64,000 bases of DNA from Peptostreptococcus russellii. Lineage in GTDB: Bacteria > Bacillota > Clostridia > Peptostreptococcales > Peptostreptococcaceae. How positions within the stretch are numbered: the first letter of the stretch is position 1; every line of letters begins with the position of its first letter. Positions 9,477-16,639 of this stretch are shown piece after piece. The DNA lies in the NCBI RefSeq assembly GCF_900110295.1, contig NZ_FODF01000009.1:1-64000 (forward strand), read 5' to 3'. The translations under genes and the position numbers were made by a program. The notes beneath the pieces are model-generated. The model had not been told where the DNA came from. It worked only from the letters and a program-made list of their open reading frames with translations, and did no database searches.

Positions 9477-10283
9477 ATGAAACAAAAGAAAAGTAATTTT
9501 ATGAGAATTATAGTGATTCTTATTTGTATAACTATACTATTCTTTTCGGTTTTTCAAATTGTAAAAGTAAAGATAAATGATAAGAAAGAAGCAGAGAAAT
9601 TTGAAATTTTAAGGGAGCGGGTTTCTGAAGAAAAAAACACAGACAATGATAATAAACAAGATGGTAATTTCGTTGCTGAAGTAGTGCCTACAACAAAAAA
9701 CAAAGATGAGCGAAACCCTTATAAAGAAATATATCAAACGAATAATGATTTAGTTGGATGGATTTCTATTGCAGATACGCCAATCGATTATCCGGTAATG
9801 AGTACTCCCGGTAATCCGAATTATTATCTTAGACGAAATTTTGATAAAGAGTATTCGTTGAGCGGGACTCCGTTTATAGGAGATGGCTTATCTCCAGAAA
9901 GTAAATCGTTTATTATATATGCACATAATATGAAAAATAAGACGATGTTTGGAACATTAGAAAATTACAAGGATATTGATTACAAAAATAATCATAAATA
10001 TATAGTTTTTAACACTTTGAATGAAAATAGGGTTTATGAAGTAATCGGAGCTTTTCATACAGAAATAGATGAGGGCAACCCTAATTTATTTAAGTATTAC
10101 AATTATTGTGGTAATTTAGAAAGAGAACAAATGGAGGAATTTATTCATAAAATATCTGATATTTCGATTTACGGAAAACTAAGAGATATTACTTATGAGG
10201 ATCAAATTATGATGCTCTCAACATGTAGCTACTTTGCTGATGAAGGAAGGTTTATAGTTGTTGCAAAAAGAATACAGAACTAA
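9477..10283 (+). CDS. srtB: Class B sortase
   Basis: This is a 268-residue membrane-anchored transpeptidase. One N-terminal helix (about residues 10-30) is followed by a charged linker and the SrtB barrel. The barrel carries the class B pattern 'NNDLVGWISIADTPIDYPVM', the catalytic His in 'IYAHNM', the catalytic Cys in 'LSTCSYF' and a downstream Arg ('GRFIVVAKR'). Sortase B normally attaches NPQTN-like substrates; no such motif was seen in a neighbour. The ribosome site GGAGG is about 15 bases from ATG 9477, farther than usual. It is transcribed from its own promoter. Confidence 0.93.
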   Translation: MKQKKSNFMRIIVILICITILFFSVFQIVKVKINDKKEAEKFEILRERVSEEKNTDNDNKQDGNFVAEVVPTTKNKDERNPYKEIYQTNNDLVGWISIADTPIDYPVMSTPGNPNYYLRRNFDKEYSLSGTPFIGDGLSPESKSFIIYAHNMKNKTMFGTLENYKDIDYKNNHKYIVFNTLNENRVYEVIGAFHTEIDEGNPNLFKYYNYCGNLEREQMEEFIHKISDISIYGKLRDITYEDQIMMLSTCSYFADEGRFIVVAKRIQN

Positions 10284-10303
10284 AAGGTTGTTTATAATAA
10301 ATG

Positions 10304-10329
10304 GCGGTTAAGAGATCTTAGCCGCTCTT
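10304..10329 (+). terminator. Terminator after sortase B
   Basis: GCGGTTAAGA and TCTTAGCCGC form a short imperfect stem followed by CTTTATTT, 20 bases after the sortase stop. Confidence 0.55.
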
Positions 10330-10369
10330 TATTTGAAAAAATAAAGAAGTTAGTAATTTTTGGTTACCA

Positions 10370-10420
10370 AAGAGGTCAAATTTTCCTTTATAAAGTGAAG
10401 GGGAGTTTGACCTCTTATGT
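10370..10420 (+). terminator. Second hairpin after sortase B
   Basis: Perfect 11-bp arms AAGAGGTCAAA (10370-10380) and TTTGACCTCTT (10406-10416) enclose a loop containing an inner CCTTT/AAGGGG pairing. It may be a back-up terminator or a structured end of the sortase transcript. Confidence 0.5.
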
Positions 10421-10429
10421 TTTAATAAG

Positions 10430-10832
10430 AAGAATATTTGATAATGCAAATGAAATGAATATAAAGTAAAGCCCTTTCGATTTTTGATCCTTGACAACAG
10501 AATAGACCAAGGTAGGACTTTATCTACTTGTGGAGAATTATGACTTACGCCATGACCTTTCTGCTAAATGTAAATTTGGTTTTATGAATACTGAGAATAT
10601 AAAGGATATAAGAAAGAGAGCGATAAATAAGAATACATAAAAACAGATGTGGCAACCTGTTCTATGAAGCAAGTAGTGATAATGATACTTCAATAGTTTA
10701 AGCCGGCTCATCTTAATAAGAGGCGGAGGTGAGATTCCTATGTTGCTGCCAAGCACCTACTAATGTCAAAAAACTTTAATTAGATGGAAAATTTATGTTT
10801 TATATATAATTAGTAAATAAGGAGGGAGGCTT
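10430..10832. other. Gene-free stretch inside the element
   Basis: About 400 bases hold no supported gene. Two things stand out. A possible folded RNA at 10469-10521 has CCTTG/CAAGG inside AAAG...CTTT arms. A frame at 10740-10763 reads MLLPSTY behind a very strong GGCGGAGGTGAG and stops at once, which looks like the start of a lost small gene. Confidence 0.4.
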
Positions 10833-11006
10833 GTGGACAATAACTGGAATGGATTGGCGGATTTAATTGCAAATATGATTACAAAGTATGCTGGTGTTTT
10901 GGATTTAGATAATCTGCCTACTCCAATGCCAGTAAACAATCCTAAAGAAGATAAAAACAAAGAGAAAAGTATTGACATGGTAAAAACTCAGATTGAGAAA
11001 TTATAA
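10833..11006 (+). CDS. Small hypothetical protein upstream of the serine recombinase
   Basis: A 57-residue frame begins with GTG 10833, preceded by an unusually strong AAGGAGGGAGG (10819-10829). It starts (M)DNNWNGLADLIANMITKY, continues with DLDNLPTP, then a Lys/Glu-rich tail, and ends at TAA. It is short and hydrophilic with a likely helical N-terminus. It lies 82 bases before the recombinase and points the same way. I do not recognise a family. A recombination directionality factor would be a natural role for a small gene here, but nothing in the sequence proves it. Confidence 0.65.
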   Translation: MDNNWNGLADLIANMITKYAGVLDLDNLPTPMPVNNPKEDKNKEKSIDMVKTQIEKL

Positions 11007-11088
11007 TAAAAATGCTATAATAGTCTTGAGAGAAATGTCCAAACCTGTTTAGCAAAAAAATAGAGAATGAATTAATGAGGTTAATGCT

Positions 11089-12771
11089 ATGTCAAAAGAA
11101 AAAATAAAAGTATACATTTATACAAGAGTATCAACATCAATACAGATAGATGGATATTCTTTAGAAGCACAAAAATCAAGAATGAAAGCTTTTGCTCTAT
11201 ATAATGATTATGAAATTGTAGGAGAATATGAAGACGCAGGAAAATCAGGGAAGTCTATTGAAGGCAGAAAACAGTTTACTCGTATGATGGAGGATATAAA
11301 ATCTGGAAAGGATGGAGTATCTTTTGTTCTTGTCTTCAAATTATCAAGGTTTGCAAGAAATGCTGCTGATGTTTTATCAACACTACAAACGATGCAAGAT
11401 TTTGGAGTTAATCTTATTTGTGTTGAAGATGGAATTGACTCTTCTAAAGATGCCGGTAAATTGATGATTTCTGTTCTTTCAGCTGTTGCTGAAATAGAAA
11501 GAGAAAATATTCGTGTTCAAACAATGGAAGGTCGTATCCAAAAAGCGAGGGAAGGCAAATGGAATGGCGGATTTGCCCCATATGGATATAAACTTGTAGA
11601 TGGTAAATTAATAATTAATGAGGAAGAAGCAGTTGCAATAAGGATTATTTTTGATCAATATGTAAACACAAGTATTGGAGCAAACGGTATATCAAAATAT
11701 TTAGAAAACCATGGCATAAGAAAAATACCAAGACAAAATGGTAAAAATCCGTTATTTGATGCAGGACTAATAAGAAAAATTCTTAAAAACCCAGTATACA
11801 ATGGTAAAATAGCATTTGGAAGAAGAACATTAGAGAAAGTTCATGGAACAAGAAATGAATATAAACAGGTAGAACAAGATGATTACTTGATAGCAGAAGG
11901 TATCCATGAAGCAATAGTTTCTGATGAAATATGGCAAGCAGCACAGGTAAAATTGAAAGTACAAGCTAAAAAATATGAACATGTAAACAAAGGAAAAAAC
12001 ATGCGAACTCACCTATTGTCAGGAATCGTAAAATGTCCATTATGCGGTGCGGGAATGTTTGGGAATAAGTCAATTAAATATAAAAAAGATGGAACGAAAT
12101 ACAAAGATTTTTATTATTATGGTTGCAAACATAGGCAGATGAATAGAGGCCATAAATGCACCTTTAATAAGCAGATTAGAGAAGAGCTGTTAGATGATGC
12201 TGTATCAGAAGTGATAATAAAATTAGTGAGCAATCCAAAGTTTGCAACTATGATGCAGGAAAAAATTAACATGAAAGTTGATACATCAGCTATCGAAACT
12301 GAGATAGATAATTATCAAAAGGAATTGAGGAAAAGTCATTCAACAAAATTTAAACTCATTGAGGAAATAGATAGTTTAGATGTTGATGATAAGCATTATA
12401 AAAGAAGAAAATCTGATTTAGACGATAGACTTTATCGTATGTATGATAGAATAGAAGAGTTAGAAGGACGATTAATAGAGGCTAAAACCAAGAAAGAAAC
12501 TATAGAAACAGAAAAACTGACTGGAGATAATATATATAAAGTATTAATTTATTTTGATAAACTATATAAAGTAATGAATGATGTTGAACGCAGACAACTT
12601 ATAGAAGCTCTTATTTCAGAAATTCAAATTTATGAAGAGAAACAGGAGAATGGGCAATGGTTAAAATCCATTACTTTTAAGCTACCTATCATTGATGAAG
12701 ATCTAAGCATAAGTTTGGACAATGATGAGCAAGATGAGACTGTTGTCTTGTTGTCAAGAAAATACAAATAA
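11089..12771 (+). CDS. Large serine recombinase (element integrase)
   Basis: This is a 560-residue site-specific recombinase. The N-terminal resolvase domain (about 7-150) has the nucleophile Ser15 in 'YTRVSTSIQ', the conserved 'GYSLEAQ', 'FKLSRFARN' and 'SAVAEIERENI'. A recombinase domain follows ('GGFAPYGYKL' near residue 160 onward). A zinc ribbon carries CPLCGAGM and a later YYGCKH...KC, and a coiled coil sits at about 395-485. All catalytic-domain motifs look intact. It would cut and join attP/attB to insert or excise the element. The start at 11089 has only a weak TGAGG. The stop is followed in the same frame by a broken gene, consistent with an element border. Confidence 0.93.
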   Translation: MSKEKIKVYIYTRVSTSIQIDGYSLEAQKSRMKAFALYNDYEIVGEYEDAGKSGKSIEGRKQFTRMMEDIKSGKDGVSFVLVFKLSRFARNAADVLSTLQTMQDFGVNLICVEDGIDSSKDAGKLMISVLSAVAEIERENIRVQTMEGRIQKAREGKWNGGFAPYGYKLVDGKLIINEEEAVAIRIIFDQYVNTSIGANGISKYLENHGIRKIPRQNGKNPLFDAGLIRKILKNPVYNGKIAFGRRTLEKVHGTRNEYKQVEQDDYLIAEGIHEAIVSDEIWQAAQVKLKVQAKKYEHVNKGKNMRTHLLSGIVKCPLCGAGMFGNKSIKYKKDGTKYKDFYYYGCKHRQMNRGHKCTFNKQIREELLDDAVSEVIIKLVSNPKFATMMQEKINMKVDTSAIETEIDNYQKELRKSHSTKFKLIEEIDSLDVDDKHYKRRKSDLDDRLYRMYDRIEELEGRLIEAKTKKETIETEKLTGDNIYKVLIYFDKLYKVMNDVERRQLIEALISEIQIYEEKQENGQWLKSITFKLPIIDEDLSISLDNDEQDETVVLLSRKYK

Positions 12772-12781
12772 GGATTAAAAA

Positions 12782-13113
12782 TAACTATTTTCGAGATTTT
12801 TACGAATGGATGTTTTGTATATAGATATAAACGTGTAAAAGATAAAATTTATAGAAAAGTTCGTAAAGATAGTAGTTGCTTAAATATAACACTTAATACA
12901 TATGGTTCGAAATATGGACTGTAACTCACTCATGGAAATAATAATTTAATTGATCCGGTTTATTGTCAATATAAGAGCTAGAAAGTTATTTTTACAGAAA
13001 GTGAGTTAATAGTTATTAATGTTGAAAAATATTTCATAATTGATAATACAAGAGAAAACAAGATTGTGATAATGTGTAATAATGGGAGTAAATATTATTC
13101 TATACATATTTGA
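12782..13113 (+). pseudogene. Broken reading frame next to the recombinase
   Basis: Directly after the recombinase, one frame reads like protein for about 110 codons but holds in-frame stops TAA at 12922 and TAG at 12979 before the final TGA at 13111. Segments such as 'VYRYKRVKDKIYRKVRK', 'LNTYGSKYGL', 'LTHGNNNLIDPVY' and 'KVIFTESELIVIN' look like real coding sequence. No start codon with a ribosome site is present. It may be the 3' remnant of a host gene hit by the element, or old decay. Family not recognised. Confidence 0.45.
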
Positions 13114-13317
13114 TAAAAGTAAATAATAATATTGTACTATTTTCGAACCATTATTACACATATTTAATTTATTTTAGTACAAAGGTTAGTAATCAAGTAA
13201 TTGTAATAAAAATAGTTTTGTAAAATATTGAATGAGTGTATGTAATTTTTTCTGTAAATTAGCCTTCTATGGCTAATCTGCCAATCAGGCAGTAAAAAAA
13301 TAAATATTTGATTATCG

Positions 13318-13347
13318 GGAAGGCTGTCGAAAATCCAACCTTCCTTT
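13318..13347 (+). terminator. Hairpin upstream of the IS200 remnant
   Basis: GGAAGG (13318-13323) pairs with CCTTCC (13339-13344), followed by TTT. Two further tight stems precede it: ATTAGCC/GGCTAAT (13258-13277) and CTGCC/GGCAG (13278-13292, followed by A-rich sequence). The cluster may end transcription entering from either side. Confidence 0.45.
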
Positions 13348-13354
13348 AATTATA

Positions 13355-13745
13355 GGGACGTGTCCCAGTTGAGCTCGCAAAGCGTGCGAAACAATAAACC
13401 ATCCGCTATGCGGGTGCGCGACAGGTGTTATACAAAAAAATCACCATTCCATAGTATAATTGAATTGTTCAGGCTCAATAATACTAATAGGAAGGTGATT
13501 TTATGGCAAATAGAGCGAACAGCTTATCACATACAAAATGGATGTGTAAGTATCACAATTTATGGGATACCTCAAAGGAAAAAGTGCATTAATGATATTT
13601 GATAAGCACGCAAATCTTAAGTATAAATTTGGTAATAGACACTTTTGGTCTGAAGGCTATTATGTTAGTACAGTTGGTCTTAATGAAGCAACAATAAAGA
13701 AGTACATTCAAGATCAAGAAAAGCATGATATAGCATTAGATAAAA
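13355..13745 (+). mobile_element. Decayed IS200/IS605-family element
   Basis: The left end is recognisable: a GGGACGTGTCCC palindrome (13355-13366), then a CATCCGC-TAT-GCGGGTG stem (13400-13416) typical of subterminal IS200 hairpins. Next comes a long-range pairing of AAAATCACC (13436-13444) with GGTGATTTT (13494-13502) that would hide the transposase ribosome site. The transposase is deleted internally and the right end is missing. Confidence 0.8.
13503..13745 (+). pseudogene. tnpA: IS200-type TnpA transposase, internally deleted
   Basis: The N-terminus (MANRANSLSHTKWMCKYHN, from ATG 13503) and the C-terminal part (from 13562, 'MGYLKGKSALMIFDK' through 'FWSEGYYVSTVG' and 'IQDQEKHDIALDK') of an IS200 TnpA are both present, but in different frames. 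The middle, which in intact family members carries the HUH metal-binding pair (usually DHVHM), is gone. The Tyr-containing 'GYYVSTVG' segment survives. The C-terminal tail is also lost at about 13743. TnpA cuts single-stranded element ends with a Tyr nucleophile; this copy cannot be active. The first break joins at about 13558-13562. Confidence 0.85.
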
Positions 13746-13779
13746 AGAATTATCTAAATGGAGCTATGTTAATTACATA

Positions 13780-14148
13780 TTGGTTATATTCATGTCAATG
13801 ACTATTTTAAGTATTTGTTTAAGTGAGAAAACTACAATAGCGATCTCTTTAAAAGAATGTTTTTCTAATATAAGAGTATCTTATTCAATAATTGGTGCTA
13901 CTTTTATAACAGTTTTAACTCTTACAAATAGATATAAAGAGGAAAAAGTAGAAGTTAGTGTAAAATGGTCTATAACTTTAGCTATAATAAATACAATAAT
14001 TTTTTACTTTGTTTGTTGTTATAATATTTTGGGATTCAGTGAAGAAATATATAAACCTTTAATGCTAGTATGTATTATATTTATAGCTAATTTGTACAAA
14101 AAAGTTAGGAAAGATTATCTTAATATATTAAAAAAGTTTAAAGAATAA
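13780..14148 (+). CDS. Membrane protein fragment, 5' end lost
   Basis: A hydrophobic protein has about four membrane helices and a basic tail ('NLYKKVRKDYLNILKKFK'). The frame is open back to 13744, exactly where the transposase remnant ends, and reads sensibly there ('KELSKWSYVNYI'). So the original start was probably lost when the two sequences were joined. No ribosome site precedes TTG 13780 or ATG 13792. Family not recognised. The fragment may not be expressed. Confidence 0.45.
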   Translation: MVIFMSMTILSICLSEKTTIAISLKECFSNIRVSYSIIGATFITVLTLTNRYKEEKVEVSVKWSITLAIINTIIFYFVCCYNILGFSEEIYKPLMLVCIIFIANLYKKVRKDYLNILKKFKE

Positions 14149-14241
14149 ATATAATTACATTGTTATAATTTTCCAAAAGAAAGATATGGATTGACAAAAG
14201 TTTTTATAGTGGTATTAATTGTATAAAGGGAGAATAATAAA

Positions 14242-14544
14242 ATGAAAATAAGAAATGAAAAATATGAAGAGCAGCTTGCTCGTGTAATTCATATGGAAGA
14301 AATATGCGATAGAGTGATTGAGGCTTTATTATCAAAAGAAGATGTATATAAGAATCTTAAAATATTGAAATCTCAAATTCAAGAGTTAAAAGCATATTAT
14401 GAAGGACCAGATTGGTTAGAGGATTTTGATGCAGATAGAAGAGAACTTTTCCCCAAAGATTTGAAAAGAGGGATTTTAGCAGAAGATACACTTTATAATT
14501 TATTGTATGATGTAGATAAGGTTTTACGTATTAAAGGCAAATAG
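14242..14544 (+). CDS. DUF4298 family protein
   Basis: This is a 100-residue acidic, helical protein that fits the DUF4298 family. The N-terminal helix 'YEEQLARVIHMEEICDRVIEAL' is followed by 'LKAYYEGPDWLEDFDADRRELFPKDLKRGILAEDTLYNLL'. The W-x-x-D-F-x-A-D and P-x-D-L-K-R-G-x-L-x-E-D patterns are family hallmarks. It starts behind AAAGGGAGAA. The biochemical function of the family is unknown. It is followed by a very small membrane peptide gene and a terminator, probably as one transcript. Confidence 0.85.
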   Translation: MKIRNEKYEEQLARVIHMEEICDRVIEALLSKEDVYKNLKILKSQIQELKAYYEGPDWLEDFDADRRELFPKDLKRGILAEDTLYNLLYDVDKVLRIKGK

Positions 14545-14575
14545 CCGAGAAATAATATATTTGGGAGGTGTATAT

Positions 14576-14659
14576 ATGCATCCAAATTTTTGGATAATTA
14601 TTTTGTGTGCAGTTTCTGCAATTTTAGGTGCAATATCTGTTAATAAAATAAAAAAATAG
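14576..14659 (+). CDS. 27-residue single-span membrane peptide
   Basis: ATG 14576 follows GGGAGGTG at ideal distance. The product starts MHPNFWIIILCAVSAILGAI and ends with a Lys-rich tail: one hydrophobic helix, then positive charges. It lies 31 bases after the DUF4298 stop and 21 bases before a terminator. It could be a small membrane regulator or a toxin-like peptide; no antisense partner was recognised. Confidence 0.55.
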   Translation: MHPNFWIIILCAVSAILGAISVNKIKK

Positions 14660-14680
14660 AAATATAGCAACATATATAGA

Positions 14681-14709
14681 AGCTTAGGAGTATATCCTAG
14701 CTTTTTTAT
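14681..14709 (+). terminator. Terminator after the DUF4298 unit
   Basis: AGCTTAGGA (14681-14689) pairs with TCCTAGCT (14695-14702), followed by a run of T. Confidence 0.75.
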
Positions 14710-14811
14710 TTTAATTCATTTTTAAAAATTAAAATTATATTCTTTATGATTTACAGTTTTGTATAATGGTGTCATAATGAGGCTGATAATCATAGCTGAT
14801 TTTTATAGTAG

Positions 14812-15018
14812 TTAATATGGCTTCCAATTGAAAAGATAGAAAATAAAGAACTTATTAAGCAGAGTCCTAAGTTACTAATAATGAAGTTGATGTTAGAAAT
14901 TAAAGCTGAGCAAATAAAGGAAAGAGAAAATGTTTGGAATGATGAAAAGATAGAAAAGCATAATACTTGTATGATTAAACTTATTAAAAAAGATATTGAG
15001 AGGAAGCTTCTAAAATAG
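14812..15018 (+). pseudogene. Possible gene remnant
   Basis: An open stretch of 68 codons has no start at its head and reads 'LIWLPIEKIENKELIKQSPKLL' and onward, ending in a Lys-rich helix. The only internal ATG (14881) has no ribosome site. It looks like the C-terminal end of a lost gene; a NUDIX hydrolase tail is conceivable but not shown. The rest of 14710-15099 holds only a terminator. Confidence 0.25.
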
Positions 15019-15046
15019 AAGTTTAAATTAAAAAAATTAGTATATG

Positions 15047-15082
15047 AAAAAGCTACCTGAATTTCAGATAGCTTTTCGTTTT
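15047..15082. terminator. Terminator of the acetyltransferase gene
   Basis: AAAAGCTACCTGAA (15047-15060) pairs with TTCAGATAGCTTTT (15063-15076), with T-rich sequence after it on the plus side and A-rich sequence before it. It can work in both directions and ends the minus-strand gene at 15100. Confidence 0.65.
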
Positions 15083-15099
15083 TCATACACTTTTTTTAA

Positions 15100-15723
15100 T
15101 TACCCACATTGATAATCATAAATAAAGAAGTTCATTTTTGCTTTTTGTCCTTTAATATCAAAAATATGTTCTTTTTCACAACGTCTGTTCATTCCAAGAT
15201 GTTCATAGAATCCATAGTTGCAGCTAGTGTCTGTAAAAAGATAAAACTCATCAAGTTTATTTTCTTTTATATAATCAAAGGCAGAGTTTAGCAGTTTCTT
15301 TCCTATACCTTTACCTTGGCAAGCTCCACTTACGGAAAATAAGACTAGTTCTGCAGGGTAAGTCTTTCCACACTCCTCTAACAGTTGTTTGTCTATACCA
15401 TGGACTGATTTAAAAATTTTAGAAACTTTTCTACCTTCTCTTGATAAAAGTAATTTTACCATGGCTTTTACTTGCTTTATTCTGTTGGAAATAGGGCATT
15501 TATGATTTTTAATATCTCTTACTAGAATTATTCCTACAACTTTTCCATTTAGCACAGCTACCTTTGAAAAAGTGTAGCTTGTTAAGCAACTACTTAAAAA
15601 TACTTCAGCTAATTTAGATGCTGTTTTGGGACTAGAAAATTCATCATAGTGCCACGTTTCTCTAATGATTTCCTTTAATTGTTCAAAATCTTCTTCGTAA
15701 TATTTTCTTAAATATATTTGCAT
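15100..15723 (-). CDS. GNAT-family N-acetyltransferase
   Basis: This is a 207-residue acyl-CoA-dependent acetyltransferase. The acetyl-CoA loop is 'ACQGKGIGKKLLNSAF' (about residues 134-149), preceded by the strand 'AELVLFSVSG'. The C-terminal 'YGFYEHLGMNRRCEKE' is also typical. Residues 1-50 hold the usual N-terminal 'YLRKYYEEDFEQLKEII'. The start lies behind AAGGAGAA on the minus strand. It is divergent from a MerR regulator across a short promoter region containing a palindrome. Substrate unknown. Confidence 0.88.
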   Translation of the reverse strand: MQIYLRKYYEEDFEQLKEIIRETWHYDEFSSPKTASKLAEVFLSSCLTSYTFSKVAVLNGKVVGIILVRDIKNHKCPISNRIKQVKAMVKLLLSREGRKVSKIFKSVHGIDKQLLEECGKTYPAELVLFSVSGACQGKGIGKKLLNSAFDYIKENKLDEFYLFTDTSCNYGFYEHLGMNRRCEKEHIFDIKGQKAKMNFFIYDYQCG

Positions 15724-15735
15724 TTTTAATTCTCC

Positions 15736-15787
15736 TTGTATTATTATTTTATATATTCTATAATAAACATTACAGTAACTGTAATGT
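15736..15787 (+). promoter_or_regulatory. Promoter and operator palindrome of the MerR gene
   Basis: TTGTAT (15736-15741), a 17-base spacer and TATAAT (15759-15764) form a promoter. Two bases later lies a perfect 10-bp inverted repeat, ACATTACAGT and ACTGTAATGT with one central base (15767-15787). It covers the expected transcription start. This position suggests repression by the MerR-like protein. Confidence 0.65.
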
Positions 15788-15813
15788 CAATAAAGGGAAG
15801 GAAGTTTTTTGAG

Positions 15814-16620
15814 ATGACACAGAATTCTATAAAAATGACTATATCTCAATTTGCAAAGTTACATAAAGTTAATAAAAGGACACTACATTATTATGATGAA
15901 ATCGGACTGTTTTCACCTTCTAGTAAGGGCGAGAATGGATATAGGTACTATGATATATCTCAAAGTATAGTTTTTGAATATATTCGTATGCTTAAAGAAA
16001 TGAATATGAGTATTGATGAAATAAAAAGTTATTGTAAGAATGCAAATGGAGAAAGTTTTTTAAAGATAGCTAGTAAAAAAGAAAGAGAGATAGATTTAGA
16101 AATAAAGAAGTTGGAAAATACTAAAAAAATATTAAACAGAAAAAAAGAACAAGTAGAGATTTGTGAAAATTTAACGGAAGAAGAAATTAGAATAGAAGAA
16201 TTAAGAGAAGAAAAAATTTCAATATTGCCGTATAATTTAATAGAGGGAGGTGTACATGAAATATTTGATTATTTAAAAGATAAGTGGAGCATAGAGCAAA
16301 TAAGAATGGGAATAGGAAGTTTTATTTCAGTTAATAAGTTGAAAAATAAAGAATTTGAAAAATATGATGGCATATATAGTTATACTTTGGAAGGAAGTTC
16401 TAATTCCAAAACAATTATTAGAGAGAAAGGTAAATATCTATGCGCCTACCAAAAAGGAAGTTGGGACAAAGCTTCTGTTATGTACGAAAAATTATTGAAA
16501 TATGCGAAAGAAAATAGACTCGAACTGAAAGGCTATGCCTATGAAATAGGTTTAAATGAATTTGCTATATCTAAACCTGAAGAGTATGTTACAAAGTTTA
16601 TGATAAAAATCGAAGAATGA
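15814..16620 (+). CDS. MerR-family regulator with GyrI-like effector domain
   Basis: This is a 268-residue regulator. The N-terminal winged HTH is 'MTISQFAKLHKVNKRTLHYYDEIGLFSP' and 'NGYRYYDISQ', then a long dimerisation coiled coil (about 75-130), then a C-terminal domain of about 140 residues that resembles the GyrI/BltR-type small-molecule-binding domains. The start at ATG 15814 is preferred because GGGAAGGAAG precedes it by about 10 bases and the HTH follows at once. It probably controls itself through the palindrome at 15767-15787, and perhaps the divergent acetyltransferase and the following ClbS-like gene. Confidence 0.85.
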   Translation: MTQNSIKMTISQFAKLHKVNKRTLHYYDEIGLFSPSSKGENGYRYYDISQSIVFEYIRMLKEMNMSIDEIKSYCKNANGESFLKIASKKEREIDLEIKKLENTKKILNRKKEQVEICENLTEEEIRIEELREEKISILPYNLIEGGVHEIFDYLKDKWSIEQIRMGIGSFISVNKLKNKEFEKYDGIYSYTLEGSSNSKTIIREKGKYLCAYQKGSWDKASVMYEKLLKYAKENRLELKGYAYEIGLNEFAISKPEEYVTKFMIKIEE

Positions 16621-16639
16621 ATTTTATAGGAGAAGAATA

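Larger units (their letters stand above)
1..12780. mobile_element. Right part of a probable integrative/conjugative element
   Basis: The stretch carries several hallmarks of Clostridia/streptococcal integrative elements: a small sigma-like regulator, an LPXTG surface protein, a sortase B and, at its right end, a small GTG-start protein followed by a large serine recombinase. The cargo is an AraC regulator, two half ABC exporters and an ECF importer. Large serine recombinases usually lie at one end of their element, so the right boundary is placed just after the recombinase stop; the att core itself cannot be seen because the left end is outside the window. No conjugation genes (relaxase, VirB4, coupling protein) are visible, so 'conjugative' is inference. 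Confidence 0.5.

Noticed and set aside
10538-10756. Hydrophobic protein on the minus strand
   Set aside because: It has a long hydrophobic stretch but no convincing ribosome site, and it lies opposite the aborted plus-strand frame in a non-coding gap.
13258-13350. Group I intron or IStron RNA before the IS200 remnant
   Set aside because: Only short independent stems are seen; no intron core or splice-site pattern was recognised and the space is too small.
13360-13602. 80-codon protein reading across the IS200 left end
   Set aside because: It spans the terminal hairpins and only enters the transposase region out of frame; it is a chance reading of the element end.
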